From: Bacteroidota bacterium
GTDB taxonomy: Bacteria > Bacteroidota > Bacteroidia > Flavobacteriales_F > PHOS-HE28
DNA length: 12,694 bases
Assembly: GCA_963169595.1 (NCBI GenBank)
Contig: CAUJFM010000241.1
Span: 1 to 12,694, forward strand
Direction: 5' to 3'
In this document: in pieces, positions 1-7,182 of the stretch
How the letters are laid out: each line of letters begins with the position of its first letter
Position numbering within the stretch: the first letter of the stretch is position 1
Notes under the pieces: generated by a model
Seen by the model: the letters and a program-made list of their open reading frames with translations, nothing else
What the model was told of the DNA's origin: nothing
Databases searched by the model: none
Position numbers and translations under genes: made by a program

Positions 1-1
1 C

Positions 2-472
2 ATCCCCGTGAACGGCACCTTCACCCCGCGCCAGCGCGACGTGTACAACGCCGTGCTGCGCGTGCAGAAGGAGGCCACCGCCCTGCTGCGCCCCGGCGTG
101 ATGCTGGCCGACTACCACAAGGAGGTGGGCCGCATCATGGAGGGTGAACTGATCGGCCTGGGCCTGCTGGACAAGACCGACGTGGCGAAGCAGGACCCTG
201 AGCGTCCGCTGTACAAGAAGTACTTCATGCACGGGACCAGCCACTTCCTGGGGCTCGACGTCCACGACGTGGGCCTGTGGAACGAGATGATCCAGCCGGA
301 CATGGTCTTCACCGTGGAGCCGGGCATCTACATCCGCGAGGAGAAGCTGGGCATCCGCCTGGAGAACAACATCCTGGTGACCCGCGACAACCCGATCGAT
401 CTCTTCGCCGACATCCCCGTGGAGGCGGATGCGGTGGAGGAGTTGATGAGCAGACGGAAGGTGGAGGCCTAG
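2..472 (+). CDS. pepP: Xaa-Pro aminopeptidase (M24 family), 3' part only
   Basis: This is the C-terminal part of a metallopeptidase that removes an N-terminal residue preceding proline. The gene runs in from before the window. The reading frame is open from base 2 and begins with residues IPVNGTFTPRQR, which fit the middle of the pita-bread catalytic domain, so there is no true start here; the GTG at 8 is an internal valine codon. Visible M24 landmarks are MHGTSHFLGLDVHDVG (metal and substrate histidines), FTVEPGIYI (metal glutamate) and GIRLENNILVT (last metal glutamate). The two aspartate ligands would lie upstream, outside the window. The C-terminus is complete, ending in SRRKVEA and a TAG stop. 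The match to the aminopeptidase P subgroup is strong; the symbol is assigned by family resemblance. A minus-strand gene converges on it after 41 bp. Confidence 0.9.
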   Translation: MPVNGTFTPRQRDVYNAVLRVQKEATALLRPGVMLADYHKEVGRIMEGELIGLGLLDKTDVAKQDPERPLYKKYFMHGTSHFLGLDVHDVGLWNEMIQPDMVFTVEPGIYIREEKLGIRLENNILVTRDNPIDLFADIPVEADAVEELMSRRKVEA

Positions 473-513
473 TCCACGGATCTACGGAAAAGTTGTGGCC
501 TGAATGTGGCCGC

Positions 514-666
514 TCACTTCACCTCATACACCACCTCCACCATATCGGGCAGCGTGGTGTCCACCACGCAGGTGTGTTGCACCTGTCCGTGCTCATCGCG
601 GCCCAGGACAGTGCCCACAAGGGTGAGCCCCCGGTACACCGGGATGATGGGTGAGGAGGAGGTCAA
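514..666 (-). CDS. small hypothetical protein (50 aa), TTG start overlapping upstream gene
   Basis: A 50-residue reading frame ends in DMVEVVYEVK followed by TGA. The proposed start is a TTG that overlaps the TGA stop of the upstream 85-residue gene as TTGA, the arrangement typical of translational coupling. The body (IPVYRGLTLVGTVLGRDEHG, then QVQHTCVVDTTLPDMVEVVY) looks like real beta-rich protein rather than shadow translation, and nothing better lies on the plus strand. I do not recognise a family. An internal GTG about nine codons later is another possible start. A third option is that this is the C-terminal half of one protein split by a frameshift from the 85-residue gene, because the two reading frames abut. 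Moderate to low confidence. Confidence 0.45.
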   Translation of the reverse strand: MTSSSPIIPVYRGLTLVGTVLGRDEHGQVQHTCVVDTTLPDMVEVVYEVK

Positions 667-920
667 GCGACGCGGCGGAGTTGGAAGGGCTTCACGGTGG
701 AGGTCTCCCCGTCGAGCACCATCAGGTAATACTCCTCGCCGTCCAGGTCGGTGATGCGCACCCGGGTAACGGGCCCGCGCACCTCGCCGGTCTTCACGAT
801 GTGGCCCTGGCTGTCGCAGATGTCGAACAAGGCATCCGTGGTGCCGGGTTCATAGTCGAACATGAGCAGGCGCTCGATCTGATCGATACGCAAGCGGATA
901 TGCGGGTTCACGGGTTCCAT
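663..920 (-). CDS. hypothetical protein (85 aa), resembling a T9SS C-terminal sorting domain
   Basis: This 85-residue protein begins MEPVNPHIRLRIDQIERLL and ends PFQLRRVA. An ATG 25 codons further upstream (position 995) would add a stretch that overlaps a hairpin and looks non-coding, so I prefer the ATG at 920. The second half (ALFDICDSQGHIVKTGEV, then VTRVRITDLDGEEYYLMVLD) follows the pattern of type IX secretion C-terminal domains in Bacteroidota: a strand, a D-xx-G turn, a strand, then G-x-Y and a final F. Here, however, it stands alone, with no signal peptide and no passenger domain. That resemblance is my own pattern reading, so secretion is not established. The gene overlaps the downstream 50-residue gene by 4 bp. 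Confidence 0.6.
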   Translation of the reverse strand: MEPVNPHIRLRIDQIERLLMFDYEPGTTDALFDICDSQGHIVKTGEVRGPVTRVRITDLDGEEYYLMVLDGETSTVKPFQLRRVA

Positions 921-979
921 GGCCTTGGTGGTTGGTGGCTTGTACGGCCCTTTGCGGGAACGGGTTGCACCAAAAACCA

Positions 980-1013
980 GGAGCCCGGCCCACATTGCTG
1001 CGGACCGGGCCCC
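980..1013 (-). terminator. hairpin followed by T5 on the minus strand, terminator-like
   Basis: Read on the minus strand, GGGGCCCGGTCC and GGGCCGGGCTCC can pair as a 12-bp imperfect stem around a 10-nt loop, with two internal mismatches. The stem is followed by CTGGTTTTTGG. This lies between a possible 22-codon ORF and the 85-residue gene. It could terminate or attenuate transcription. Flanking ACCAAAAACCAG and ACCAAACCAAGAACCAG sequences suggest it might instead be a repeat element. Confidence 0.4.
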
Positions 1014-1045
1014 ACCACCAAACCAAGAACCAGAATGTTGGGAGC

Positions 1046-1114
1046 TCAGCTTCCCTGATCGATGAAGATCCAGAACCGCTGGCGGCCCTGGATGGAGAAG
1101 GTTGTGTTGTGCAT
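1046..1114 (-). CDS. possible 22-residue small or leader peptide
   Basis: An ATG-started reading frame of 22 codons begins MHNTTFSIQGRQ and continues RFWIFIDQGS before TGA. It lies about 26 nt downstream of a plausible minus-strand promoter and is followed 32 nt later by a GC-rich hairpin with a T-run. It could be a leader peptide or an independent small protein. It has no run of a single regulatory amino acid, only a cluster of aromatic residues (F-W-I-F). Codon usage cannot be judged at this length. Low confidence. Confidence 0.3.
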   Translation of the reverse strand: MHNTTFSIQGRQRFWIFIDQGS

Positions 1115-1144
1115 GACTGTGAGGGGTTGGAACGTTGCTGACCC

Positions 1145-1174
1145 CAAACTACCCTGACCTGTTCCCGAGGACAA
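1145..1174 (-). promoter_or_regulatory. candidate Bacteroidota-type promoter for the minus-strand small genes
   Basis: On the minus strand, TTG (1174-1172), a 20-bp spacer and TAGTTTG (1151-1145) resemble TTTG-N20-TAnnTTTG, but the -7 box is one base short. The predicted transcript start is near 1140, about 26 nt before the ATG at 1114. Confidence 0.35.
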
Positions 1175-1331
1175 GCCGCGAACGAGCAGCGGTCGTTCCC
1201 GCTGAACGTTCGGCAAGGGGACCAACTGGACGGCCCGTGATGGATGACAGGCCGGTGCGACCGGGATCCGCCGTTACCTCCGCGAAAGGCTCCGTTCGTC
1301 GGCCGGCTCGGGCCACTACCCTGCGAACGGC

Positions 1332-1339
1332 TATCTTTT
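1332..1339 (+). promoter_or_regulatory. -7 box of the two-component operon promoter
   Basis: TATCTTTT fits the Bacteroidota TAnnTTTG -7 element. No clear TTTG -33 box is present at the expected distance. It sits 18 bp upstream of the ATG at 1358, implying a very short leader. The same CTATCTTYT core recurs upstream of the genes at 5616 and 8312. Confidence 0.45.
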
Positions 1340-1357
1340 CGCCAAACCGACCGCCCC

Positions 1358-2110
1358 ATGGCCCTCCGTGTGCTGATCGTCGACGATGAAGCCGATGCCC
1401 GCGACAACCTCCGGCTGATGCTGGAGGAGTATTGTCCCGAAGTGGAGGTGGCCGGGCAGGCGGCCAGTGCTGCGGAAGCCCGGGAGAAGATCCAGGAACT
1501 GCAGCCCAACGGCCTCTTCCTGGACATCAAGATGCCCGGTGAGGACGGGTTCCAGCTGCTCGCCTCCATCGCCGAGCTCGACATTCCGGTGGTGTTCACC
1601 ACGGCCTACGATGAGTACGCGTTGAAGGCCTTCAAGCAGAACGCGCTCGACTACCTGGAGAAGCCGATCGATCACGAGGAGCTGCAGCGCGCGGTGAAGA
1701 AGATGCTGAAGCTCACCGATGAGCTGGGGGGCGGACAGCCCTCGGCCATCGCCGCGCTGATGAAGGACCCCGCCTCACCGCTCAGCTCGCGGGTGGCGAT
1801 CCCCGGCCGCGACGGCCTGGTGCTGCTGAAGCACGAGGACATCCTCTACCTGGAAGCGAACGACAGCTACACCACCATCCACCTGGTGGACGGCAAGCGC
1901 AGCGTGAGCAGCAAGCACATCCGCGTGTTCGAGAACAACCTCGACCCAAAGACCTTCTTCCGGGTGCACAAATCGTTCATCATCAACCTGGGTCATCTCA
2001 AGGGCTTCAACCGGGCGGAGGGGAACATGGCCGTGCTGGACAACGGCACCCTGATCCCGGTCTCGCGGCGGCGCCTGCCCGATTTCCTCGGACTGATCAA
2101 CACGTTCTGA
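1358..2110 (+). CDS. LytTR-family response regulator
   Basis: This 250-residue, two-domain cytoplasmic transcription regulator is the output partner of the kinase encoded just downstream. Residues 1-120 form a receiver domain, with the acidic pair D9-D10 in VLIVDDE, the phospho-acceptor D56 in LFLDIKMPG, the threonine in VFTTAYDEYA and the lysine of LEKPID. Residues 145-248 form a LytTR DNA-binding domain (DILYLEANDSYTTIHL, FFRVHKSFIINL, LIPVSRRR), which contacts DNA with a beta fold rather than a helix-turn-helix. The frame stays open upstream of the ATG at 1358, but that ATG directly precedes the receiver motif and follows a -7 box. The kinase start lies 10 bp after the stop, so the two genes are almost certainly co-transcribed. 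Target genes are unknown; autoregulation is possible. Confidence 0.93.
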   Translation: MALRVLIVDDEADARDNLRLMLEEYCPEVEVAGQAASAAEAREKIQELQPNGLFLDIKMPGEDGFQLLASIAELDIPVVFTTAYDEYALKAFKQNALDYLEKPIDHEELQRAVKKMLKLTDELGGGQPSAIAALMKDPASPLSSRVAIPGRDGLVLLKHEDILYLEANDSYTTIHLVDGKRSVSSKHIRVFENNLDPKTFFRVHKSFIINLGHLKGFNRAEGNMAVLDNGTLIPVSRRRLPDFLGLINTF

Positions 2111-2120
2111 CCCTTCCCCC

Positions 2121-5100
2121 GTGCTGCGGTCCTTCGTCCGTTGCCTTGGCCTGCTCCTCGCCCTGACCGGCACGGTCCGCGCGCAGCAGTACGCCTTCAG
2201 GCAATACACCCCGAAGGACGGTCTGGCCCAGAGCCAGGTGCGCTGCATGGCGCAGGATGCGCGCGGCCACCTGTGGTTCGGTACGCTGGGCGGTGCCAGC
2301 CGCTTCGACGGGCTGGAGTTCGTGAACATGGCCCTGCAGGAAGGTCTCCCCGACCCCCATGTAAGCGCCATGGCCCTGGGGCCGGACAGCTCGCTGTGGC
2401 TGGGCTCCGGTAACGCACTGGTCCGCCTCCGGGGCGATCGCCTCACCAGCGAACGGCTTCAGGCCGATGCGCGCATCATGGGCATCATCCCCACCGGCGA
2501 CCACACCCTGATCGTGGGTACGGATGGTGGCGGCCTCTTCCTGCACGAGCGTGCTGCGATCAGGCCGGCGCCCGGCTATCCGGGCGATACGGCCCAGTTC
2601 ATCCGCACGCTGCACCGCCTGCGCGACGGACGTCTGCTCGTGGGCCTGCGCAACGGACTGTTGTTGGGCAACGGCGACCGGTACACGCAGGTGGCCCTGC
2701 CTTATCCAAGTGCCACCGTGAGCGCGCTGTGCGAAGGTCCGGACGGCAGCTGGTGGGTGGGCACCATCGGCGAGGGCGTGTACCGCATCCATCCCGATGG
2801 CACCACGGAGACCTATGACGAGGAGCGCGGGCTGCTGCTGAACTCCGTGCGCTGCCTGCTGGCGGACGCACGGGGCCGCGTGTGGGTGGGCACCAAACTG
2901 GGGCTGAACCTGATGGAGCCGGACGGCCGTTCGCGCGTGTTCACCGTGCACCAAGGCCTTCCCAACGACAACATCAACTGCGCCTTCGAGGACCGCGAGG
3001 GGGGCATCTGGTTCGGCACGGACGGCGGTGGGGCCCTCCGGTCGGCCGGCGACCGTTTCGTGACCTTCACCGTGAAGGAGGGCCTGTGCAGCGACCTGGT
3101 GATGACCGTTGTGCGCGACAGCCTGGACGACCTCTGGCTGGGCACCTACGACAGCGGCATCTGCCGGATGGATGGCATGGCCATGGTGAACACCGTGGAC
3201 GGTCTGCCGAACAACACGGTGTGGTGCGGACTGAAGGACCGCCGCGGGCGCCTCTGGTTCGGCACGAGCGATGGCCTGGCCCTGCTGGTCCGTGGAGAGC
3301 TGGTCCCTCTGTCGCCCGACCAACGCATGGCCGGGCAGCGCGTGCTGGCGCTCTTCGAGGACGATCAGGGCACGCTTTGGTGCGGCACCCGGGAAGGGCT
3401 CTCCGCCATCGCCCCCGACGGCTCCGTGCGGACCCTGCCTCCACCGCCGCAAGGTCCGGGGCGTTCGGTCCGCCACATCCTGTCCGATGGACGCAAGGGG
3501 CTCTGGCTCGCCACCGAACAGGGGTTGGCGCATTACCGTGATGGCGTGACGAAGGTGCTGACCCGCGTGCAGGGCATGAGCGACAACACGGTGCTGTCCC
3601 TGGCAAAGGACCGCCGAGGACGGCTGTGGGCCGGCACCAACAACGGGCTCACCTGCATGGATGGTGACCATCCGCGCGTGGTGCGTTTCGCGGGTGATTT
3701 CAGCGCGAACCACATCGGGCTGCTGGTGGCCGATGCCCAAGGCTACCTGTGGGCCGGCACCAACAATGGGCTCTTCCGCTTCCACCCGGACAGCGCGCTG
3801 AAGCATGCCGCCCTGCACGAGCACCTGACGTTGGACGACGGGCTGCGCAGCCTGGAGTTCAACCTGAACGCTGGGTACTGCGATGAGCGCGGGCGGCTGT
3901 TCATGGGCACCACCGGCGGCCTGCTGATGCACGACCCGGCGCGTGGACCTGTGCGCGGACCCCGGAAGCCCCCCTCACTGCACATCACCGGCGTGCGCTC
4001 CTTCCTGCAGCGCACGGATTGGAAGGGGCGTTGCGACAGCCTCGATGGCGATGGACTGCCCGTGGGGCTCGACCTCCCCTACCGCCGCAACCACATCACC
4101 TTCGACTATGTGGGCATCGATCTGAGCGAGCCCGAGCACGTGGTGTACCGCTACCGCCTCGTGGGCATGGACCCCGACTGGCTCCCGGCCACGGATGCCC
4201 GCTTTGCCAGCTACAGCAACCTGCCCAACGGGGAGTACACCTTCGAGGTGATGAGCAGCACGGACGGGACGAATTGGAGCGCGCCGGCCGAGTTCCGGTT
4301 CCGCATCGATCCGCCGTTCTGGCTGCGGTGGTGGTTCTTCGCCCTCACCGCGCTGGCCCTGGGCGCGATCGCCTACGGCATCCACCGGTACCGCTCACTG
4401 CAACGCGAACGCCGTGAACGGACGCGTCAGCTCATGCTCCGTTCGCGCATGCTGCAACTGGAGCAGCAGGCCTTGAACGCCAACATGAACCGGCACTTCG
4501 TGTTCAATGCGCTGAACAGCATCCAGTACCACATCAACAAGCAGGACCGCGCCACGGCGAGCAAGCACCTCACGAGCTTCGCCAAGCTCATCCGCCGCAA
4601 CCTGGACGCCAGCCAGAACGACACCACCACCCTTTCCGAGGAGTTGGAGCGGCTGGAACTGTACCTGCAGCTGGAGCACATGCGGTTCAAGGACCGTTTC
4701 CGCTACCGGATCGAGGTGGACCCTGCGGTGAACACCATGCAGGTGCGACTGCCGGCCATGATGTTGCAGCCCTATGTGGAGAACAGCATCTGGCACGGCA
4801 TCCTGCCCACGGAACGCCAGGGAGAGGTGTTCATCGGCGTACGGCCATCGTCCCCCGGCCGGGTGATGGTGGTGATCCAGGATGATGGCGTGGGGGTGGA
4901 TCACAGCCGACGGTCCAAGGGCGCCACCGGGGACCATATCTCCCGGGGCATCGAGATCACCAAGGGGCGGGCCGACGTGCTCCGTCGCTTGGAGCTCACG
5001 GACATCCGCATCAACGGCCCGGACCAGCGTCACGGTCCTGGGGGCGAAGTGCAGGGCACCGAGGTCACCATCGAGCTTCCCCTGAACGTTCCACCAAAAA

Positions 5101-5123
5101 GTTCCGTAGAGGGCTTGATTTAG
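2121..5123 (+). CDS. sensor histidine kinase: 14-blade propeller, Y_Y_Y domain, LytS-type kinase
   Basis: This 1000-residue inner-membrane sensor starts at GTG. A signal peptide (about 1-21, ending TVRA before QQ) leads to a periplasmic region with 14 Reg_prop repeats (core G-x-LWFGT-x-x-G-L, about residues 45-605), enough for two seven-bladed propellers. A Y_Y_Y domain (about 657-732) and one transmembrane helix (FWLRWWFFALTALALGAIAY, from 733) follow. The cytoplasmic part is a His_kinase/LytS type module: phosphorylatable H792 in NRHFVFNALNSIQ, N888 in QPYVENSIWHG and the ATP lid DDGVGVD at 921-927. The usual NPHF proline is arginine here, which I believe occurs in related kinases. In related hybrid sensors the propellers sense polysaccharide breakdown products; the ligand here is unknown. 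It is a classical kinase without fused receiver or AraC domains, and it pairs with the LytTR regulator upstream. No Shine-Dalgarno sequence is evident. Confidence 0.93.
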   Translation: MLRSFVRCLGLLLALTGTVRAQQYAFRQYTPKDGLAQSQVRCMAQDARGHLWFGTLGGASRFDGLEFVNMALQEGLPDPHVSAMALGPDSSLWLGSGNALVRLRGDRLTSERLQADARIMGIIPTGDHTLIVGTDGGGLFLHERAAIRPAPGYPGDTAQFIRTLHRLRDGRLLVGLRNGLLLGNGDRYTQVALPYPSATVSALCEGPDGSWWVGTIGEGVYRIHPDGTTETYDEERGLLLNSVRCLLADARGRVWVGTKLGLNLMEPDGRSRVFTVHQGLPNDNINCAFEDREGGIWFGTDGGGALRSAGDRFVTFTVKEGLCSDLVMTVVRDSLDDLWLGTYDSGICRMDGMAMVNTVDGLPNNTVWCGLKDRRGRLWFGTSDGLALLVRGELVPLSPDQRMAGQRVLALFEDDQGTLWCGTREGLSAIAPDGSVRTLPPPPQGPGRSVRHILSDGRKGLWLATEQGLAHYRDGVTKVLTRVQGMSDNTVLSLAKDRRGRLWAGTNNGLTCMDGDHPRVVRFAGDFSANHIGLLVADAQGYLWAGTNNGLFRFHPDSALKHAALHEHLTLDDGLRSLEFNLNAGYCDERGRLFMGTTGGLLMHDPARGPVRGPRKPPSLHITGVRSFLQRTDWKGRCDSLDGDGLPVGLDLPYRRNHITFDYVGIDLSEPEHVVYRYRLVGMDPDWLPATDARFASYSNLPNGEYTFEVMSSTDGTNWSAPAEFRFRIDPPFWLRWWFFALTALALGAIAYGIHRYRSLQRERRERTRQLMLRSRMLQLEQQALNANMNRHFVFNALNSIQYHINKQDRATASKHLTSFAKLIRRNLDASQNDTTTLSEELERLELYLQLEHMRFKDRFRYRIEVDPAVNTMQVRLPAMMLQPYVENSIWHGILPTERQGEVFIGVRPSSPGRVMVVIQDDGVGVDHSRRSKGATGDHISRGIEITKGRADVLRRLELTDIRINGPDQRHGPGGEVQGTEVTIELPLNVPPKSSVEGLI

Positions 5124-5144
5124 GCTGTGGATGCACTATATTTG
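5115..5144 (+). promoter_or_regulatory. promoter of the small lipoprotein gene
   Basis: TTG (5115-5117), a 19-bp spacer and TATATTTG (5137-5144) match the Bacteroidota consensus well. The -33 half lies within the last codons of the kinase gene. The predicted transcript start (about 5148-5151) falls at or just before the ATG at 5152. Confidence 0.65.
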
Positions 5145-5151
5145 GAACACA

Positions 5152-5436
5152 ATGTCACGGGTCAATACATACCACCGCCTCCTTCCAGGAGTGCTGCTGA
5201 TGGTGATGATCGCCTTCACTTCCTGTTCCAAGGAGGAGTTGGATGGCCCGGCATGTGGCTCCATGCAAGCGGATGGCTCGGTCAAATCCTTGAACCTTTC
5301 CGGCGGATCTACGGGCACCACCATGAACAGCTCGACCGGCGGGACCATCGGCTCCAGTGGCGATGGGCGCGGCATCAGTGATGATGGCGACGACCTCTCC
5401 GACAGCGAGAAAGGCCGTAAGAAGAAGGCGAGCTGA
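5152..5436 (+). CDS. small secreted lipoprotein, unknown function
   Basis: This 94-residue protein has a lipoprotein signal: a basic start (MSRVNTYHR), a hydrophobic core (LLPGVLLMVMIAF) and a lipobox TSC with C25 as the lipidated residue. The mature part begins CSKEELDG, carries one further cysteine, then is rich in Gly, Ser and Thr (GGSTGTTMNSSTGGTIGSSG), and ends with an acidic stretch (DDGDDLSDSE) and a basic tail (KGRKKKAS). No fold or family is recognisable and the mature chain is probably disordered. An upstream in-frame ATG at 5131 lies before the -7 box of the predicted promoter, so the ATG at 5152 is preferred, which makes the mRNA leaderless or nearly so. It follows the kinase gene by 28 bp but has its own promoter and terminator. 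Confidence 0.75.
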   Translation: MSRVNTYHRLLPGVLLMVMIAFTSCSKEELDGPACGSMQADGSVKSLNLSGGSTGTTMNSSTGGTIGSSGDGRGISDDGDDLSDSEKGRKKKAS

Positions 5437-5460
5437 CCCCCTTCGGTTCCCTTCCTAACT

Positions 5461-5490
5461 GAGCGCCCGGAGTTCCGGGCGTTCTTGTTC
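5461..5490 (+). terminator. intrinsic terminator after the lipoprotein gene
   Basis: GAGCGCCCGG and CCGGGCGTTC form a 10-bp stem with one G-U pair around an AGTT tetraloop, followed directly by TTGTTC. It lies 24 bp after the stop of the lipoprotein gene. Confidence 0.85.
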
Positions 5491-5561
5491 CTGGCCCGCC
5501 CGATGCCTTGCTGGATATCGCCTTTCCCCGTGAGCCGGGTGGGTGATCCGAAAGCACCGGC

Positions 5562-5569
5562 TATCTTCT
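5562..5569 (+). promoter_or_regulatory. -7 box upstream of the 520-residue hypothetical gene
   Basis: TATCTTCT, preceded by GGC, repeats the box found before the genes at 1358 and 8312. It is 46 bp upstream of the ATG at 5616. No convincing -33 element is visible. Confidence 0.4.
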
Positions 5570-5615
5570 CCATGCCTTTGGTCGGCGTTCACCGCCCCGG
5601 CCTGGGCTCCGCGCC

Positions 5616-7178
5616 ATGGCGAACAAGGCCCACGACCATCTGCACCGCCTGATCCGGTCCATGACCAAGGCAGAGAAGCGCTATTTCAAGGTCCATTCAG
5701 GGCGGCACCTCAGCGATGGGGAACGGCGCTACCACCGGCTCTTTGATGCCATCGCCGCCGCAGAGGAGTATGATGAGGCCACCATCATCCAGCGCTTCAG
5801 TCAGGAGGCCTTCACGCATCGCTTCGCCATCACCAAGCGGCGGCTTTACGAGACCGTGCTGGCCAGCCTGGAGGCCTTCCACGCCGAAGCCTCTGTGGAC
5901 GCCCGCCTGGGCCGCATGCTGCACGAGGTGCGCATCCTGCACGACCGCTCGCTCTATCCGGAAGCTGCGAAAGTGCTGCAGAGCTTCACCCGTCTGGCAC
6001 GCACGCACGACCGGCAGCCCATGTTGCTGGCGGCCCTGGAATGGGAACAACGGCTCGCCGAACGCAACGGATATGCGCACGTGCTGCCCGAGGACCTGGA
6101 ACGGATGCACCAGGACCGCCTGTCGCTGGACGCCGAGTTGCGTGAGCTGAACGACCTGTGGGAACTGAAGAGCCGCATCTTCCTGCTGCTCTACCGAAAG
6201 GGGCAGGCGCGCGACAAGGACGCCGTGGACCAGTTGCAGGGCCTGCTGGCCGATCCCCTGCTGCAGGAAGACCGTCCGCTGGGCTCGGTGAAGGCCCGTT
6301 ACCTGCGCGACCACATCCGCAGTGCCGCATCCTTCGCACTGAACGACCTGGAACGCTGCCTCCGCCACCTGCAGGCCAACCGTGCCTTGATGGAGCAGGA
6401 GCACGACCGCTTCTCGGCCGAACCGCAAACAGTACTGTCCGTGCTGGGCAATCTGGCCTTCGTGTGCACCGCGCTCGGCCGCTTCGATGAGGCCCGTGAA
6501 CACCTCGATGCGTTCCGGTCGGCACCTGCGCGCTGGAGCATGCCGGAGAACGAGGACCTCGACATCAAGCTGTTCAACACCAGCTACAGCCTGGAGCTGG
6601 GGATGCACCTGCGCACGGGGGACGTGGACCATGCGCTGGAACTGGTGCCGGCCATCGAGCGAGGTCTGGAGCGCTACGGCGACCGCATCGGTCCGCTTCG
6701 CCGCGCAGGCTTCCTCTACCAGCTGGCCTACGCACATTTCATGGCCGGTCGAATGGATGCCGCCCTGCGGTGGACGAACCGGCTGCTCGACGGGCTGCGG
6801 GCCGATGATGCGAGCGACCTGGCCGCCACCGGGCGCATGCTCTACCTGGCCCTGCTGATCGAGACCGGGAAGCTCGACCTCCTTCCTTATGCCTTGCGCA
6901 ACACGGAGCGCTTCCTGCAGAACCGGGCGCGCATGTACGCCTTCGAGCCACACTTCCTGGAGCTGGTGCGCCTGCTGGGACGGTCCACGGACAGCGATCA
7001 GCGGCAGGCCGCGTTGCAACGCTTCCTGGAGCAGATGACCGCCCTGCTGCAGAACCCCTTGGAACGGACCGTGCTGGACCAGTTCGATGCGTGGGCGTGG
7101 GCGGGCGGCAAGGTGGGCGGCAAGCCCATGGCCGAGCTGGTGCGGCAACGCATGGCCGACATGACCCGGGCCGCGTGA
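5616..7178 (+). CDS. conserved-looking hypothetical helical (TPR-like) protein, 520 aa
   Basis: This 520-residue, almost entirely alpha-helical soluble protein has no signal peptide or membrane segment. The N-terminus (LHRLIRSMTKAEKRYFKVHS, then RYHRLFDAI) resembles a start I associate with uncharacterised Bacteroidota proteins. The middle and C-terminal parts contain paired helices with TPR-like spacing and residues (LGNLAFVCTALGRFDEAREH; FLYQLAYAHFMAGRMDAALR; ATGRMLYLALLIETGKLDLL), suggesting a protein-binding solenoid. No catalytic motif is visible. The ATG at 5616 is chosen because helical sequence starts at once and the -7 box lies 46 bp upstream. The preceding terminator makes it a separate unit. 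Its stop lies 4 bp from the convergent thiL stop. The function is unknown. Confidence 0.85.
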   Translation: MANKAHDHLHRLIRSMTKAEKRYFKVHSGRHLSDGERRYHRLFDAIAAAEEYDEATIIQRFSQEAFTHRFAITKRRLYETVLASLEAFHAEASVDARLGRMLHEVRILHDRSLYPEAAKVLQSFTRLARTHDRQPMLLAALEWEQRLAERNGYAHVLPEDLERMHQDRLSLDAELRELNDLWELKSRIFLLLYRKGQARDKDAVDQLQGLLADPLLQEDRPLGSVKARYLRDHIRSAASFALNDLERCLRHLQANRALMEQEHDRFSAEPQTVLSVLGNLAFVCTALGRFDEAREHLDAFRSAPARWSMPENEDLDIKLFNTSYSLELGMHLRTGDVDHALELVPAIERGLERYGDRIGPLRRAGFLYQLAYAHFMAGRMDAALRWTNRLLDGLRADDASDLAATGRMLYLALLIETGKLDLLPYALRNTERFLQNRARMYAFEPHFLELVRLLGRSTDSDQRQAALQRFLEQMTALLQNPLERTVLDQFDAWAWAGGKVGGKPMAELVRQRMADMTRAA

Positions 7179-7182
7179 GCGC

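Larger units (their letters stand above)
1115..1357. other. divergent intergenic region with GAACG/CGTTC half-sites
   Basis: No convincing gene is visible between the minus-strand cluster and the response regulator. The stretch holds the minus-strand promoter candidate, a cluster of GAACG/CGTTC half-sites at 1180-1212 (including the palindrome GAACGTTC at 1204-1211), and the plus-strand -7 box at 1332. Longer open frames here lack protein-like composition. Confidence 0.5.

Noticed and set aside
2097..3932. Long open frame on the minus strand opposite the kinase gene (611 codons)
   Set aside because: It is the mirror of the propeller repeats. High GC and repeated codons keep the antisense frame open, and the translation is rich in H, Q, A and V with no motifs.
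5697..7148. Long minus-strand open frame opposite the 520-residue gene (483 codons)
   Set aside because: The plus-strand product has coherent helical sequence with a sensible start. The antisense product is H/Q/V-rich and has no family features.
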